The translations under genes and the position numbers were made by a program. From Streptomyces venezuelae (GTDB lineage Bacteria > Actinomycetota > Actinomycetes > Streptomycetales > Streptomycetaceae), in the NCBI RefSeq assembly GCF_008642275.1, contig NZ_CP029189.1:1421001-1485000 (forward strand): DNA of 64,000 nt, written 5' to 3'. Below are positions 8,892 to 17,073 of this stretch, one piece after another. Under the pieces are notes generated by a model, which made no database searches, had not been told where the DNA came from, and saw only the letters and a list, made by a program, of their open reading frames with translations. Within the stretch, counting starts at the first letter, position 1. Each line of letters starts with the position of its first letter.

Positions 8892-9581
8892 TCAGGGGCC
8901 CGCGGTCAGGCTCACCTCGGAGATGCGGCCGACGGCGTCGAACCCGATCCGTACCGCGCTCCCGCCGGGGAGCAGGGCCGTGACCAGGTCTCCGGCCTCG
9001 TCCACCGGTACGCCGTGGTGGTCGAAGTAGCCGGTGACGACGCTTCGCGGGGAGTGCCCGAGGAGCCCGGCTCCGGTGACCAGGGTCCGGGGCAGGGTGA
9101 CGGGGTCCAGGGCGGCCCGGGGGACCTGCGGGTCGTCCGGCAGGAAGTAGATCCGCGTGGTGGGCCCGGCCGGGGCACCGATGTAGCCGGGGGCCCCTGC
9201 CACGCCCATCCCGGCGAACGCCAGGGTCTCCGCCGCACGCCAGGGGTCCGCGAAGCCCGACAGGTCCAGGGTCTCCTCGGTGAACTCGGGGATGCCCTGC
9301 TTCCTGCCGTAGCGCTCGACCGCGGCCGCGAGGGCGACGACCTCGGTGCCGCGCAGGCCCGGGTTGGCCCAGCCCCACATCCAGGTCCCCTCTTCCAGGT
9401 CGAAGGTCCCCAGGACCGAGACGCGCAGTTCGAGCCCGCCCTGGCGGTAGGCGCAGGTCTCCAGGTCCGCTGTCCAGGGCCCCTCGGGCAGGAAGGAGGT
9501 CAGGGTTTCGAGCTGGGCGGCTCCCCAGGCGCTGTGCCGCTCGGTCTCGTTCAGGAACGCGTCGCCGAATCTCGTGATCAT
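8892..9581 (-). CDS. Conserved hypothetical protein (DUF6882-like)
   Basis: 229 residues, soluble, no signal peptide. The segment EEGTWMWGWANPGL around residues 62-75, followed by a helix and GIPEFTEETLDL, resembles DUF6882-type proteins; I assign this from memory of the motif and with reserve. The start ATG at 9581 begins MITRFGDAFLNETERHSAWG, a plausible conserved N-terminus. Divergent from the DUF1992 gene by about 100 bases. No enzymatic residues can be named. Confidence 0.65.
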   Translation of the reverse strand: MITRFGDAFLNETERHSAWGAAQLETLTSFLPEGPWTADLETCAYRQGGLELRVSVLGTFDLEEGTWMWGWANPGLRGTEVVALAAAVERYGRKQGIPEFTEETLDLSGFADPWRAAETLAFAGMGVAGAPGYIGAPAGPTTRIYFLPDDPQVPRAALDPVTLPRTLVTGAGLLGHSPRSVVTGYFDHHGVPVDEAGDLVTALLPGGSAVRIGFDAVGRISEVSLTAGP

Positions 9582-9680
9582 GGGCAGCGACCCTACGTGA
9601 GGGACGGCCGGCCCCGTCCGGCAGGTGGCCTGAGTAGGCTGGCAGGGCGGAGTGCGATCCCCAGGAACCGAGGAGGCACC

Positions 9681-10088
9681 GTGACCGAGCGCAAACCGCC
9701 TGGCGTCAGCGTCGAGTCCTTCGTGGACCGGCAGATCCGGGAGGCCACCGAGCGCGGCGAGTTCGAGGACCTGCCGGGCTGGGGCAAGCCGCTGGCCTCG
9801 CTGGACGCGCCCTACGACGAGCTGTGGTGGATCAAGGGCAAGATGCACCGCGAGGGCTTCGCCGTCCTGCCGCCGGCGCTCGCGCTGCGCAAGGAGGCCG
9901 AGGACGCCCTGGAGAAGGCCCGGGCCGCCCGCTCCGAGCGCCAGGTACGGGACATCCTCACGGAGATCAACGAGAAGATCGCGGCGGCCCTGCGCATGCC
10001 TCCGCCGGGCCCGCCCCTGGGCCTGACGGAGTTCGACGTCGAGGCCGAGGTGCGGACCTGGCGCCGGGACCACCGGGACCCGGCCTGA
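9681..10088 (+). CDS. DUF1992 (DnaJ-homologue subfamily C member 28) domain protein
   Basis: 135 residues. The DUF1992 core is recognisable: FVDRQIREATERGEFEDLPG, followed by GKPLASLD, then the WWIKGKMHREGF and PPALALRKEAEDALE segments, and an ILTEINEKIAAAL helix. The family occurs at the C-terminus of eukaryotic DNAJC28 and alone in bacteria; its function is unknown. GTG start with a strong AGGAGG at 9671-9676. Convergent with the HIT gene. Family call is confident. Confidence 0.88.
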   Translation: MTERKPPGVSVESFVDRQIREATERGEFEDLPGWGKPLASLDAPYDELWWIKGKMHREGFAVLPPALALRKEAEDALEKARAARSERQVRDILTEINEKIAAALRMPPPGPPLGLTEFDVEAEVRTWRRDHRDPA

Positions 10089-10154
10089 CGACCGGCAGGA
10101 CTCCCGCTGGCGCCGTGACCTGCGGGATCCACCGGGACGCGGCCCGGCACGACG

Positions 10155-10715
10155 CTAGTCGACGGGCCAGGCGTCCGCGAGCATCTGACGGGTGTCCGCC
10201 AGGAGTTGGGGCAGCACCTTGGTGTGTCCCACGACCGGCATGAAGTTCGTGTCCCCGCCCCAGCGGGGCACGATGTGCTGGTGCAGGTGCGCGGCGATGC
10301 CGGCACCGGCGGCCGCGCCCTGGTTCATGCCGATGTTGAATCCGTGCGCGCCCGAGGCCTTGCGCAGCGCGACCATCGCCCGCTTGGTGAGGTCGGCGAG
10401 CTCTGCCGTCTCCGGCCCGTCCAGCTCCGTGTAGTCGGCGACGTGCCGGTACGGGACGACCATCAGGTGGCCGCCGTTGTACGGGTAGAGGTTCAGCACC
10501 GCGTACACGTGCCGGCCGCGCGCGACGACCAGGCCGTCCTGGTCGGACATCTCCGGAATCCCGCAGAAGGGACAGCCGTCCCCGGCCTCCGGGCCGGTCG
10601 GCTTGTTCTCCCCCTGGATGTAGGCCATCCGGTGGGGCGTCCACAGTCGCTGGAACGCGTCCTGCGTGCCCACACCGATCTGCTGCTCCGGCTGAGTCGT
10701 CATGGCGGCAAGCAT
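10155..10715 (-). CDS. HIT-family hydrolase/phosphorylase (Ap4A phosphorylase-like)
   Basis: 186 residues. The histidine-triad motif is HLHQHIVPRWGGDTNFM near residues 142-158, and a CPFC motif near 49-52 may bind zinc. The same gene next to thrS in mycobacteria (Rv2613c) is a diadenosine tetraphosphate phosphorylase, and the motif with trailing W matches. Two starts are possible, ATG 10715 (AAGG 4 bases upstream) or ATG 10703; the latter has a TATGCT -10-like box 7 bases before it and could be leaderless. Downstream of thrS on the same strand, separated by a perfect palindrome. Substrate inferred by synteny. Confidence 0.9.
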   Translation of the reverse strand: MLAAMTTQPEQQIGVGTQDAFQRLWTPHRMAYIQGENKPTGPEAGDGCPFCGIPEMSDQDGLVVARGRHVYAVLNLYPYNGGHLMVVPYRHVADYTELDGPETAELADLTKRAMVALRKASGAHGFNIGMNQGAAAGAGIAAHLHQHIVPRWGGDTNFMPVVGHTKVLPQLLADTRQMLADAWPVD

Positions 10716-10741
10716 ATGACCTTGGCCTGGCGTACGAGGAA

Positions 10742-10773
10742 GGCCCCCGGAAAGTGATCACTTTCCGGGGGCC
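10742..10773. terminator. 32-base perfect palindrome between thrS and the HIT gene
   Basis: GGCCCCCGGAAAGTGA followed at once by its exact reverse complement; no unpaired loop in the duplex (the RNA hairpin would open about 4 central bases). It lies 88 bases after the thrS stop and 27 bases before the HIT start. Most simply an intrinsic terminator for thrS; a role as operator for the HIT gene cannot be excluded. Confidence 0.65.
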
Positions 10774-10860
10774 CGATCCCCGCAGCGGCGGGGAGCATGG
10801 AACCTTCAGCTTCTGGTGGTTCCGAATCTTGGGAGCACCCCCACCACGGCGGGGACGACG

Positions 10861-12837
10861 TCAGATCTGGATCCGACGCTCCACCACGTCAACGAGCTTA
10901 GCCAGTGCCTCGTCACGGGGGATTCCGTTCTCCTGCGAACCGTCGCGGTAGCGGAAGGAGACGGTGCCCGCCGCCATGTCCTCGTCACCGACGATGATCA
11001 TGAACGGGACCTTCATGCGCTGCTGGTTGCGGATCTTCTTCTGCATCCGGTCGGACGAGGCGTCCACCTCCACCCGCAGGCCCTTCTTCTTCGCCTCGGC
11101 GGCGAACTCCTGCAGGTACTCCACGTGCCCGTCGCCGATCGGGATGCCGACCGCCTGGACCGGGGCCAGCCACGGCGGCATGGCGCCCGCGTAGTGCTCC
11201 AGCAGCACGGCGAAGAACCGCTCGATGGAGCCGAACAGCGCACGGTGGATCATGACCGGCCGCTGGCGCGAGCCGTCGGGCGCGGTGTACTCCAGGTTGA
11301 AGCGCTCCGGCAGGTTGAAGTCGAGCTGCACGGTCGACATCTGCCAGGTACGGCCGATGGCGTCCTTGCACTGCACCGAGATCTTCGGACCGTAGAAGGC
11401 GGCGCCGCCCGGGTCCGGGACCAGCGGCAGGCCCTGCTTCTCGGCGACCTGCGCGAGGACGGCGGTCGCCTCCTCCCAGGCCTCGTCCGAGCCGACGAAC
11501 TTGACCGGGTCCTTGGTGGACAGCTCCAGGTAGAAGTCGGTCAGACCGTAGTCGCGCAGCAGGTTCAGCACGAAGGTGAGGGTGCGGTCGAGCTCTTCGG
11601 CCATCTGCTCACGGGTGCAGTAGATGTGCGCGTCGTCCTGGGTGAAACCGCGGGCCCGGGTCAGACCGTGCACGACGCCCGACTTCTCGTACCGGTACAC
11701 GGTGCCGAACTCGAACAGGCGCAGCGGCAGTTCACGGTAGGAGCGGCCGCGCGCGTCGAAGATCAGGTTGTGCATCGGGCAGTTCATGGGCTTGAGGTAG
11801 TAGTCGGTACCACCGTCGAGCTGCATGGGGGGGTACATGCCCTCCGCGTACCAGTCCAGGTGGCCGCTCTTCTCGAAGAGGGCGCCCTTGGTGGCGTGCG
11901 GGGAGTAGACGAACTCGTAGTCGGCTTCCTCGTGCTTCTTGCGCGAGTAGTCCTCCATGACCCGGCGGATGATGCCGCCGCGCGGGTGGAAGACGGCGAG
12001 GCCGGAGCCGATCTCGTCCGGGATGGAGAAGAGGTCGAGCTCGTTGCCGAGCTTGCGGTGGTCGCGCTTCTCGGCCTCGGCGAGGAAGTCGAGGTGCGCC
12101 TTCAGCTCCTCCTTCGACGGCCACGCGGTGCCGTAGATGCGCTGGAGCATCGGGTTCTTCTCGCTGCCGCGCCAGTAGGCGGCCGCGTTGCGCATGAGCT
12201 TGAACGCCGGGATGTTGCGGGTGGTGGGCAGGTGGGGACCGCGGCAGAGGTCCTTCCAGCACAGGTCGCCGGTCTTCGCGTCCAGGTTGTCGTAGATGGT
12301 CAGCTCGCCGCCGCCCACCTCGACGTTCGCGCCGTCGTCGGTGGACGCGGAGCCCTTGATGCCGATGAGCTCCAGCTTGTACGGCTCGTCGGCGAGCTCC
12401 TCGCGGGCCGCCTCGTCGGTGACCACGCGGCGGGAGAACCGCTGGCCGCGCTTCTGGATCTCCTGCATCTTCTTCTCGATGGCCTTGAGGTCATCGGGGG
12501 TGAAGGGGCGGGCGACGTCGAAGTCGTAGTAGAAGCCGTTCTGGACCGGCGGGCCGATGCCCAGCTTGGCCTCGGGGAAGAGCTCCTGCACGGCCTGGGC
12601 CATGACGTGCGCGGTCGAGTGGCGCAGGATGTTCAGGCCGTCCTCGGAGGAGATCTCCACCGGCTCGACGGTCTCGCCGTCCTTCACCTCGTACGCGAGG
12701 TCCTTGAGCTCGCCCGCGATGCGCGCGGCGACGATGGTGCGCTCGCCGGCGAAGAGCTCCGCCGCCGTAGTGCCCGTGGCCACCACGCGCTCGTCCCGCT
12801 CGGAATCGCGTTGGATGATCACACGGACGTCTGACAC
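10861..12837 (-). CDS. thrS: Threonyl-tRNA synthetase
   Basis: 658 residues, normal length for the family. Charges tRNA-Thr in the cytoplasm. Visible parts: an N-terminal TGS domain (residues 1-65), the SAD editing domain with [16 protein letters not shown] (about 78-93), the class II catalytic core with MNCPMHN supplying the zinc cysteine, motif 2 region [20 protein letters not shown], and the C-terminal anticodon-binding domain ([15 protein letters not shown]). GTG start, with AGGAGAG a few bases upstream. No T-box-like leader is evident in the 185 bases before it. Single-copy housekeeping gene. Confidence 0.98.
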   Translation of the reverse strand: MSDVRVIIQRDSERDERVVATGTTAAELFAGERTIVAARIAGELKDLAYEVKDGETVEPVEISSEDGLNILRHSTAHVMAQAVQELFPEAKLGIGPPVQNGFYYDFDVARPFTPDDLKAIEKKMQEIQKRGQRFSRRVVTDEAAREELADEPYKLELIGIKGSASTDDGANVEVGGGELTIYDNLDAKTGDLCWKDLCRGPHLPTTRNIPAFKLMRNAAAYWRGSEKNPMLQRIYGTAWPSKEELKAHLDFLAEAEKRDHRKLGNELDLFSIPDEIGSGLAVFHPRGGIIRRVMEDYSRKKHEEADYEFVYSPHATKGALFEKSGHLDWYAEGMYPPMQLDGGTDYYLKPMNCPMHNLIFDARGRSYRELPLRLFEFGTVYRYEKSGVVHGLTRARGFTQDDAHIYCTREQMAEELDRTLTFVLNLLRDYGLTDFYLELSTKDPVKFVGSDEAWEEATAVLAQVAEKQGLPLVPDPGGAAFYGPKISVQCKDAIGRTWQMSTVQLDFNLPERFNLEYTAPDGSRQRPVMIHRALFGSIERFFAVLLEHYAGAMPPWLAPVQAVGIPIGDGHVEYLQEFAAEAKKKGLRVEVDASSDRMQKKIRNQQRMKVPFMIIVGDEDMAAGTVSFRYRDGSQENGIPRDEALAKLVDVVERRIQI

Positions 12838-13022
12838 CGGTCTCTCCTGACTCAGGGGGTGCGCGGGCGAACGCCGCGCGCCTGAATCGTACCGAGCGGA
12901 GTGGCCGCGCCGCTAAACGGTTACCGGGTGGCCCGCCGGACGGGGCCTCCCGGCCATGGCCCGCCCGGTGTGCCCCCACCCCGCCCGTTGCCCGGCGGTG
13001 GACGCCGGTAGCGTGGCCCGCC

Positions 13023-13529
13023 ATGCAGATACGCGCGCTGGACCTGAGCGACGACGCCACCGCGACGGTGGTCCACCGGATCGGGCACGCCGCGTACGCG
13101 GTGGAGGCCGAGCTGATCGGCTTCGACGGGATCCCGGCCCTGGGTGAGAGCCTCGCCGAGCTGCGGCGGGCCGGCCTCCGCTGGGTGGGTGCCTTCTCGG
13201 GGAACGGCGTCCTGGCCGGCTTCCTCGCCTGGGCGTCCGAACCGGAGGACGGGGTCTCCATCGACCGGCTGTGCGTGGCTCCGGCCTGGTTCCGGCGGGG
13301 TGTCGCCTCGTCGCTGCTGCGCCACGCCCTGACGGAGGTGTTCCCGGGTCGCCCCGTCACGGTCACCACCGGCGCCGCCAATGCCCCCGCCGTGGCCCTC
13401 TACGAGCGTCTCGGCTTCCGCCGCGGCCCGGACTTCTGCCCCGTCCCGGGCCTGACCATGGCCTCCTTCGGGCGAGCCGCCGGGGACACCCCGTGGGAAG
13501 GTGGAAGGGGATCTTCCGACCTGGCATGA
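13023..13529 (+). CDS. GNAT-family N-acetyltransferase
   Basis: 168 residues with a single GNAT fold: the beta4 strand and acetyl-CoA loop are seen as IDRLCVAPAWFRRGVASSLL (R-x-G-V/I-A motif, about residues 80-99), then NAPAVALYERLGFRRG near the C-terminus. Acetyl-CoA dependent; substrate unknown. ATG start at 13023. Divergent from thrS, with an exported-protein gene 11 bases downstream, so the two may be co-transcribed. Confidence 0.85.
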   Translation: MQIRALDLSDDATATVVHRIGHAAYAVEAELIGFDGIPALGESLAELRRAGLRWVGAFSGNGVLAGFLAWASEPEDGVSIDRLCVAPAWFRRGVASSLLRHALTEVFPGRPVTVTTGAANAPAVALYERLGFRRGPDFCPVPGLTMASFGRAAGDTPWEGGRGSSDLA

Positions 13530-13539
13530 GGTGACACCC

Positions 13540-14049
13540 ATGAGAGTGACCAGGAAGGCGGCTGCCCTGGGCGCCGCGACGGCCCTGCTGGCGGGCGGAA
13601 TGCTCGCGGGTACCCCCGCGGTGGCGGCGCCCGCCGCCGCGTGCACCGGCGACCAGCTCTCGGACACCGGCGCGGAGCGGACGGACTCCACCCATGTCCG
13701 GTTCACGGTGGTGGTCAACAGCGGCCCTGCCTGTGAGCTGCGGGGCTTCCCGACGGTCGCACTCGCGGGCCAGGGGTCCCCGGACCGCAACAAGCCGCTG
13801 CGCGTCGTCCCCCGGGGTGAGGCCCGGCCGGTGCTGCTGTCCGTGGGCGGAACCGCCTCGACCGTCCTGACCTTCACCCCGGTCCTCGGCGAGGCGGACG
13901 GCTACTGCGCCTCCGGCGCCGATCCGACCGTCGCCCCCTCGCTGGTGGTGGGCGTCGCGCGCACCGGGTTCCAGGTGGCCCCGAGCGACGGCGGCCAGTT
14001 CGCCCTGTGCGGCGACACCGTCCGCGCCACGGCCTTCCGCTCCCCCTGA
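13540..14049 (+). CDS. Secreted DUF4232-type protein
   Basis: 169 residues. Sec-type signal peptide (RKAAALGAATALLAGGMLAG), cleavage probably near AVAAPAAA-C. The mature part is a beta-rich domain of the DUF4232 kind, with the conserved NSGPACELRGFPTVALAG block about residues 64-81, and cysteines in the mature part that could pair after export. The start ATG at 13540 is set by the signal peptide and follows the acetyltransferase stop by 10 bases. Function unknown; the family is common in actinomycete exported proteins and lipoproteins. Confidence 0.8.
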   Translation: MRVTRKAAALGAATALLAGGMLAGTPAVAAPAAACTGDQLSDTGAERTDSTHVRFTVVVNSGPACELRGFPTVALAGQGSPDRNKPLRVVPRGEARPVLLSVGGTASTVLTFTPVLGEADGYCASGADPTVAPSLVVGVARTGFQVAPSDGGQFALCGDTVRATAFRSP

Positions 14050-14077
14050 GGGCAGTCCCGCATCCGGAAGAGACGGC

Positions 14078-15283
14078 TCAGTCGTCGTTCGGCAGGACGT
14101 CCTCGGGGTCGAAGGCCGCGTCCAGGGACTTCATCAGCCGGTCCCGCTCGACCTCGTCCATCGGTACCGGTGCCACGTCCGCCGCGTCCGACAGCCGCCG
14201 GAAGCCGCCGCGGCGTTGCAGCCGGCCGGTGACCCGGACCGGCAGGCCCACCAGGTGGGCGTGGCCCGCGATGCGGTACGCCTCCTCGTCGAGGGCGGCC
14301 CGGACGTACGGGACCTCCGCCCCGGCCAGCACCCGCAGCCGGACGGTCCCCCCTCCCCCGGCGGCCTTGCGCCGCATCCGTACCACGGCCCCGGCGAGCC
14401 GGACCGGCACGGCGGGTTCCGCGCGGGTGTAGCGGGCGGCGGCCTCACGCAGCACGGGCAGGTCGCCCGGGGAGAACTCCACCGGCTCGGGGCGGGCCGC
14501 GCAGCCCGCCGGGACACCGGCCGCCGGCGCCCAGGCCAGTGCGATCCGGGCTCCCTCCGAGCCCCGGACCAGGGCGATCAGCGCGTCGGCGAGTTCCCGG
14601 CTGACCCCGGCGGCCACCGCCGCGTCGAAGGCCTCCATGCCGCCGGTGGCGCGCTGGTAGTCCACCGCCTCGCGGGCCGCGTGCAGGGCGTGGTGCAGCC
14701 GGATCACCGGCCCCCGGCCGCCGTCCACGGGGACGTACGCGGTCAGCCGGCGCCCGCCCGGGGAGGGCCCCACCAGGACCCCGTCCAGGGTGCGTTCGGC
14801 CTGCGCCTGGTGCCGGGCCCCGTAGTACCCGGCCCGGGCCCGGTCGGCGAGCGCACCGGCCAGCAGGAGCCGGCGGGCGGCCGAGCGCAGCTGTTCCTGC
14901 ACGGGCCAGGAGGCCTCGCCCTGGTACCCGTAGGGCGCCTCCGGGATCTCCCGTTCCCAGCGGATCTCGTCGCTGGGGACGCTCAGCCCGAGGAGCACCT
15001 CGCGCGCCGAGGGCAGGCCGCCGTGCGCGAGGGCGCCGAGCGCCTCCTCCAGCAGGTCCGCGCAGTCGGGGAAGGCACGGCTCTCCGGGACGAGCAGGCT
15101 GGTGCCCGGGCGGCCGGGCGGGGTCCAGCGGCCGTACCGGCCGGCCGCGCCGCCGCGCCGCAGCCATCCGTGCCGGTGCAGCAGCGCTCCCAGCACCTGC
15201 GGGTCGACCTGTGCCGGATCGGGACCACCCGGGGTGTACCGCGGGGACGGGAGCGGTTCGAGGTGCGGTGAGTGCAGGTTCAT
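14078..15283 (-). CDS. 401-residue protein of unknown function, coupled to a DUF4365-like nuclease
   Basis: Not recognised. No signal peptide or membrane helix. The N-terminal third has a winged-helix-like stretch (VDPQVLGALLHRHGWLRRGG). The middle contains VIRLHHALHAAREAVDYQRATGG (its first 20 residues near 190), predicted helical. The C-terminal 110 residues are beta-rich and repetitive (PVRLAGAVVRMRRK, VRLRVLAGAEVPYVRAAL, LPVRVTGRLQRRGGFRRLSD), compatible with an OB-like or small-barrel fold, ending in an acidic tail. Its ATG overlaps the stop of the upstream gene (TGATG), so the two are translated together and probably act together. Homology searches and a structure prediction would decide. 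Confidence 0.75.
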   Translation of the reverse strand: MNLHSPHLEPLPSPRYTPGGPDPAQVDPQVLGALLHRHGWLRRGGAAGRYGRWTPPGRPGTSLLVPESRAFPDCADLLEEALGALAHGGLPSAREVLLGLSVPSDEIRWEREIPEAPYGYQGEASWPVQEQLRSAARRLLLAGALADRARAGYYGARHQAQAERTLDGVLVGPSPGGRRLTAYVPVDGGRGPVIRLHHALHAAREAVDYQRATGGMEAFDAAVAAGVSRELADALIALVRGSEGARIALAWAPAAGVPAGCAARPEPVEFSPGDLPVLREAAARYTRAEPAVPVRLAGAVVRMRRKAAGGGGTVRLRVLAGAEVPYVRAALDEEAYRIAGHAHLVGLPVRVTGRLQRRGGFRRLSDAADVAPVPMDEVERDRLMKSLDAAFDPEDVLPNDD

Positions 15284-15861
15284 CAGGGTGTCCCTCCCGA
15301 CCCGACCCGGGTCATGATCTCGCACAGCGCACGGTCGTCGAAGATCCGCGTGGTCGGGATCCGTACGGTGGTGCGGCGCCGGCCGGTCACGGGGTGTCCG
15401 GCGAGGTTGGTCCAGTAGCAGCAGTGCCTCAGGTCGAGCCGGTCGTGTCCGGCGGCGAGCCACTGGTCGCGCTCCCTCGGTACGAGCATCACCACGAGGA
15501 TCTTGTGCACGGCGACGGGCGTCCGGGCCAGCTTCACCAGGTGCTCGTTGTCGAGGGTGAAGGCGAAGGTGGCCCCGGCCGGCCGCGGCGGTATCTGGTA
15601 GGTCGCCTTGAGCTGCACCTTGACGGTGACCTCGTCGTCGACGACGTGTTCGGGTGCTCCGTGGGAGACGTGCCAGTCGATGCCGTTGTCGGGGAAGGGC
15701 TGGGAGAGCGAGCACCCGGCGGCTGCCGCGACGGCGTGCAGGTATCCCACCTGGAGGGTCTCCATGCAGGCGGTGGTGGCGAGCGTGCCGCGCAGGGCTC
15801 CGGTCCGCGGACCTGTCCCTTCGCGCAGCACCCCGCCCGGTTCGGGCTGTGTGAGCGCCAT
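15283..15861 (-). CDS. DUF4365-domain protein, predicted PD-(D/E)XK-type nuclease
   Basis: 192 residues. After a short tail, ETLQVGYLHAVAAAAGCSLS leads to DNGIDWHV (Asp62) and the strand VTVKVQLKAT (Gln83, Lys85). The arrangement E34...D62...Q-x-K is the active-site pattern seen in DUF4365 proteins, thought to belong to the PD-(D/E)XK superfamily. Later cysteines (HCCYW, 147-151) are distinctive. It heads the two-gene unit with the 401-residue protein and is divergent from a DEDDh exonuclease gene across about 200 bases. Nuclease activity is inferred from the motif only. Confidence 0.75.
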   Translation of the reverse strand: MALTQPEPGGVLREGTGPRTGALRGTLATTACMETLQVGYLHAVAAAAGCSLSQPFPDNGIDWHVSHGAPEHVVDDEVTVKVQLKATYQIPPRPAGATFAFTLDNEHLVKLARTPVAVHKILVVMLVPRERDQWLAAGHDRLDLRHCCYWTNLAGHPVTGRRRTTVRIPTTRIFDDRALCEIMTRVGSGGTP

Positions 15862-16064
15862 GGCCGGCTCCCCCGTGCCTTGCGGGCTCTGCCGCGAGCG
15901 GTGCTGGGTGACGGCCGGTCATACGTACGGCCCCCCATGGAAGTTGTCTCCGCACCCGACTGCCCGCAAACGGCGTACGGGGCAAACAGCCCGGGTATCA
16001 CCGATGCGGCGGGGGTCATGTGTCCAGGAAGCTCCACCCGCCGCTCGGGGACGAGGAGTTCGCC

Positions 16065-16790
16065 ATGACACGCTGGTACGAGGGCCCGCTGGCCGCATTC
16101 GACACGGAGACCACCGGGGTGGACGTCGAGCAGGACCGGATCGTGTCCGCCGCGCTCATCGTCCAGGAGTGTGCGGGCGGCCGGGTCCGCACCACGCGCT
16201 GGCTGGTCAATCCCGGGATTCCGGTGCCCCCGGGCGCCACGGAAGTGCACGGGCTGACCGACGAGCACCTGCAGCGCCACGGGCGCTGGCCCGCGCCGGT
16301 GGTGGAGGAGATAGCCCGGGCGCTCGGGGAGCAGCAGGTGGCGGGCCGGCCGGTGGTGGTGATGAACGCGCCGTTCGATCTGACGCTGCTGGACCGGGAG
16401 TTGCGCCGGCACCGGGCGTCCTCGCTGTCGCGGTACCTGGACAACCGGCCGCTGACGGTGCTGGACCCGCGCGTACTGGACAAGCACCTGGACCGGTACC
16501 GCAAGGGCCGCCGGACACTGACGGACCTGTGCGCGCACTACGGGATCGAGCTGGAGGGCGCCCACGACGCGGCGGCGGACGCGATGGCCTCGCTGGAACT
16601 GGTCCGGGCGGTGGGACGGCGGTTCGCGGCCCGGCTGGAGCGGCTGACGCCGGCCGAGCTGCACACCCTGCAGGCCGTGTGGCACGCGGCGCAGGCGCGG
16701 GGCCTGCAGGCGTGGTTCGCGCGTCAGGGGACGCCGGAGCCGGTGGATCCGCACTGGCCGCTGCGGCCGGACCTGTCGACGGCGGCGTAG
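16065..16790 (+). CDS. DEDDh-type 3'-5' exonuclease (DnaQ-like)
   Basis: 241 residues. The exonuclease domain occupies about residues 8-190: Exo I FDTETTG (Asp13, Glu15), a TEVHGLTDEHL segment, Exo II NAPFDLTLLDREL, and Exo III HDAAADA with the catalytic His. The C-terminal helix (ELHTLQAVWHAAQARGLQAW) is the extension common in Streptomyces stand-alone DnaQ proteins. All acidic residues are present, so activity is expected. Start ATG 16065 has GAGGAG 7 bases upstream. Divergent from the DUF4365 unit; followed by a terminator shared with tRNA-Val. Confidence 0.88.
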   Translation: MTRWYEGPLAAFDTETTGVDVEQDRIVSAALIVQECAGGRVRTTRWLVNPGIPVPPGATEVHGLTDEHLQRHGRWPAPVVEEIARALGEQQVAGRPVVVMNAPFDLTLLDRELRRHRASSLSRYLDNRPLTVLDPRVLDKHLDRYRKGRRTLTDLCAHYGIELEGAHDAAADAMASLELVRAVGRRFAARLERLTPAELHTLQAVWHAAQARGLQAWFARQGTPEPVDPHWPLRPDLSTAA

Positions 16791-16814
16791 GCGGAAGCAG
16801 TCCGGGAATGCGGA

Positions 16815-16843
16815 AGGCCGGTCCGTCGATGACGGACCGGCCT
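16815..16843. terminator. Bidirectional terminator (exonuclease gene / tRNA-Val)
   Basis: A 13-base-pair perfect stem (16815-16827 and 16831-16843) with a 3-base loop, between the exonuclease stop and the 3' end of the leftward tRNA-Val. Serves both converging transcripts. Confidence 0.75.
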
Positions 16844-16850
16844 GTCCCGG

Positions 16851-16922
16851 TGGGCGATACTGGGATCGAACCAGTGACCCCTTCGGTGTGAACGAAGTGC
16901 TCTCCCGCTGAGCTAATCGCCC
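16851..16922 (-). tRNA. tRNA-Val (anticodon CAC)
   Basis: 72 bases. The cloverleaf closes: acceptor GGGCGAT/ATCGCCC with A73, D-arm AGCTCAGCGGGAGAGC, anticodon stem CTTCG/CGAAG around TTCACAC (anticodon CAC, reads GUG), T-arm with TTCGATC. CCA is not encoded. A second copy differing at one base (T-loop) is at 19527-19598. Confidence 0.97.
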
Positions 16923-17073
16923 GGGAACGGACTGAACAATACAGAAGGCTCGGGGCTGGTTCAAACCGCTTCTCCCCGGCGGCCCCCCGGGCCGTGCGCC
17001 GGGTACCTACTCAGGACGCATCTGAGTACGCACGCCCATGTCCTGACTGCGTGACCGCCGCCACACTCCGGTT

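Noticed and set aside
10816..12834. A 672-residue frame antisense to thrS
   Set aside because: Mirror of thrS codon bias; composition (Val/Leu/His/Gly runs) is that of an antisense shadow.
12838..13022. T-box leader upstream of thrS
   Set aside because: No T-box core or antiterminator pairing is visible, and actinobacterial T-boxes are mainly at ileS.
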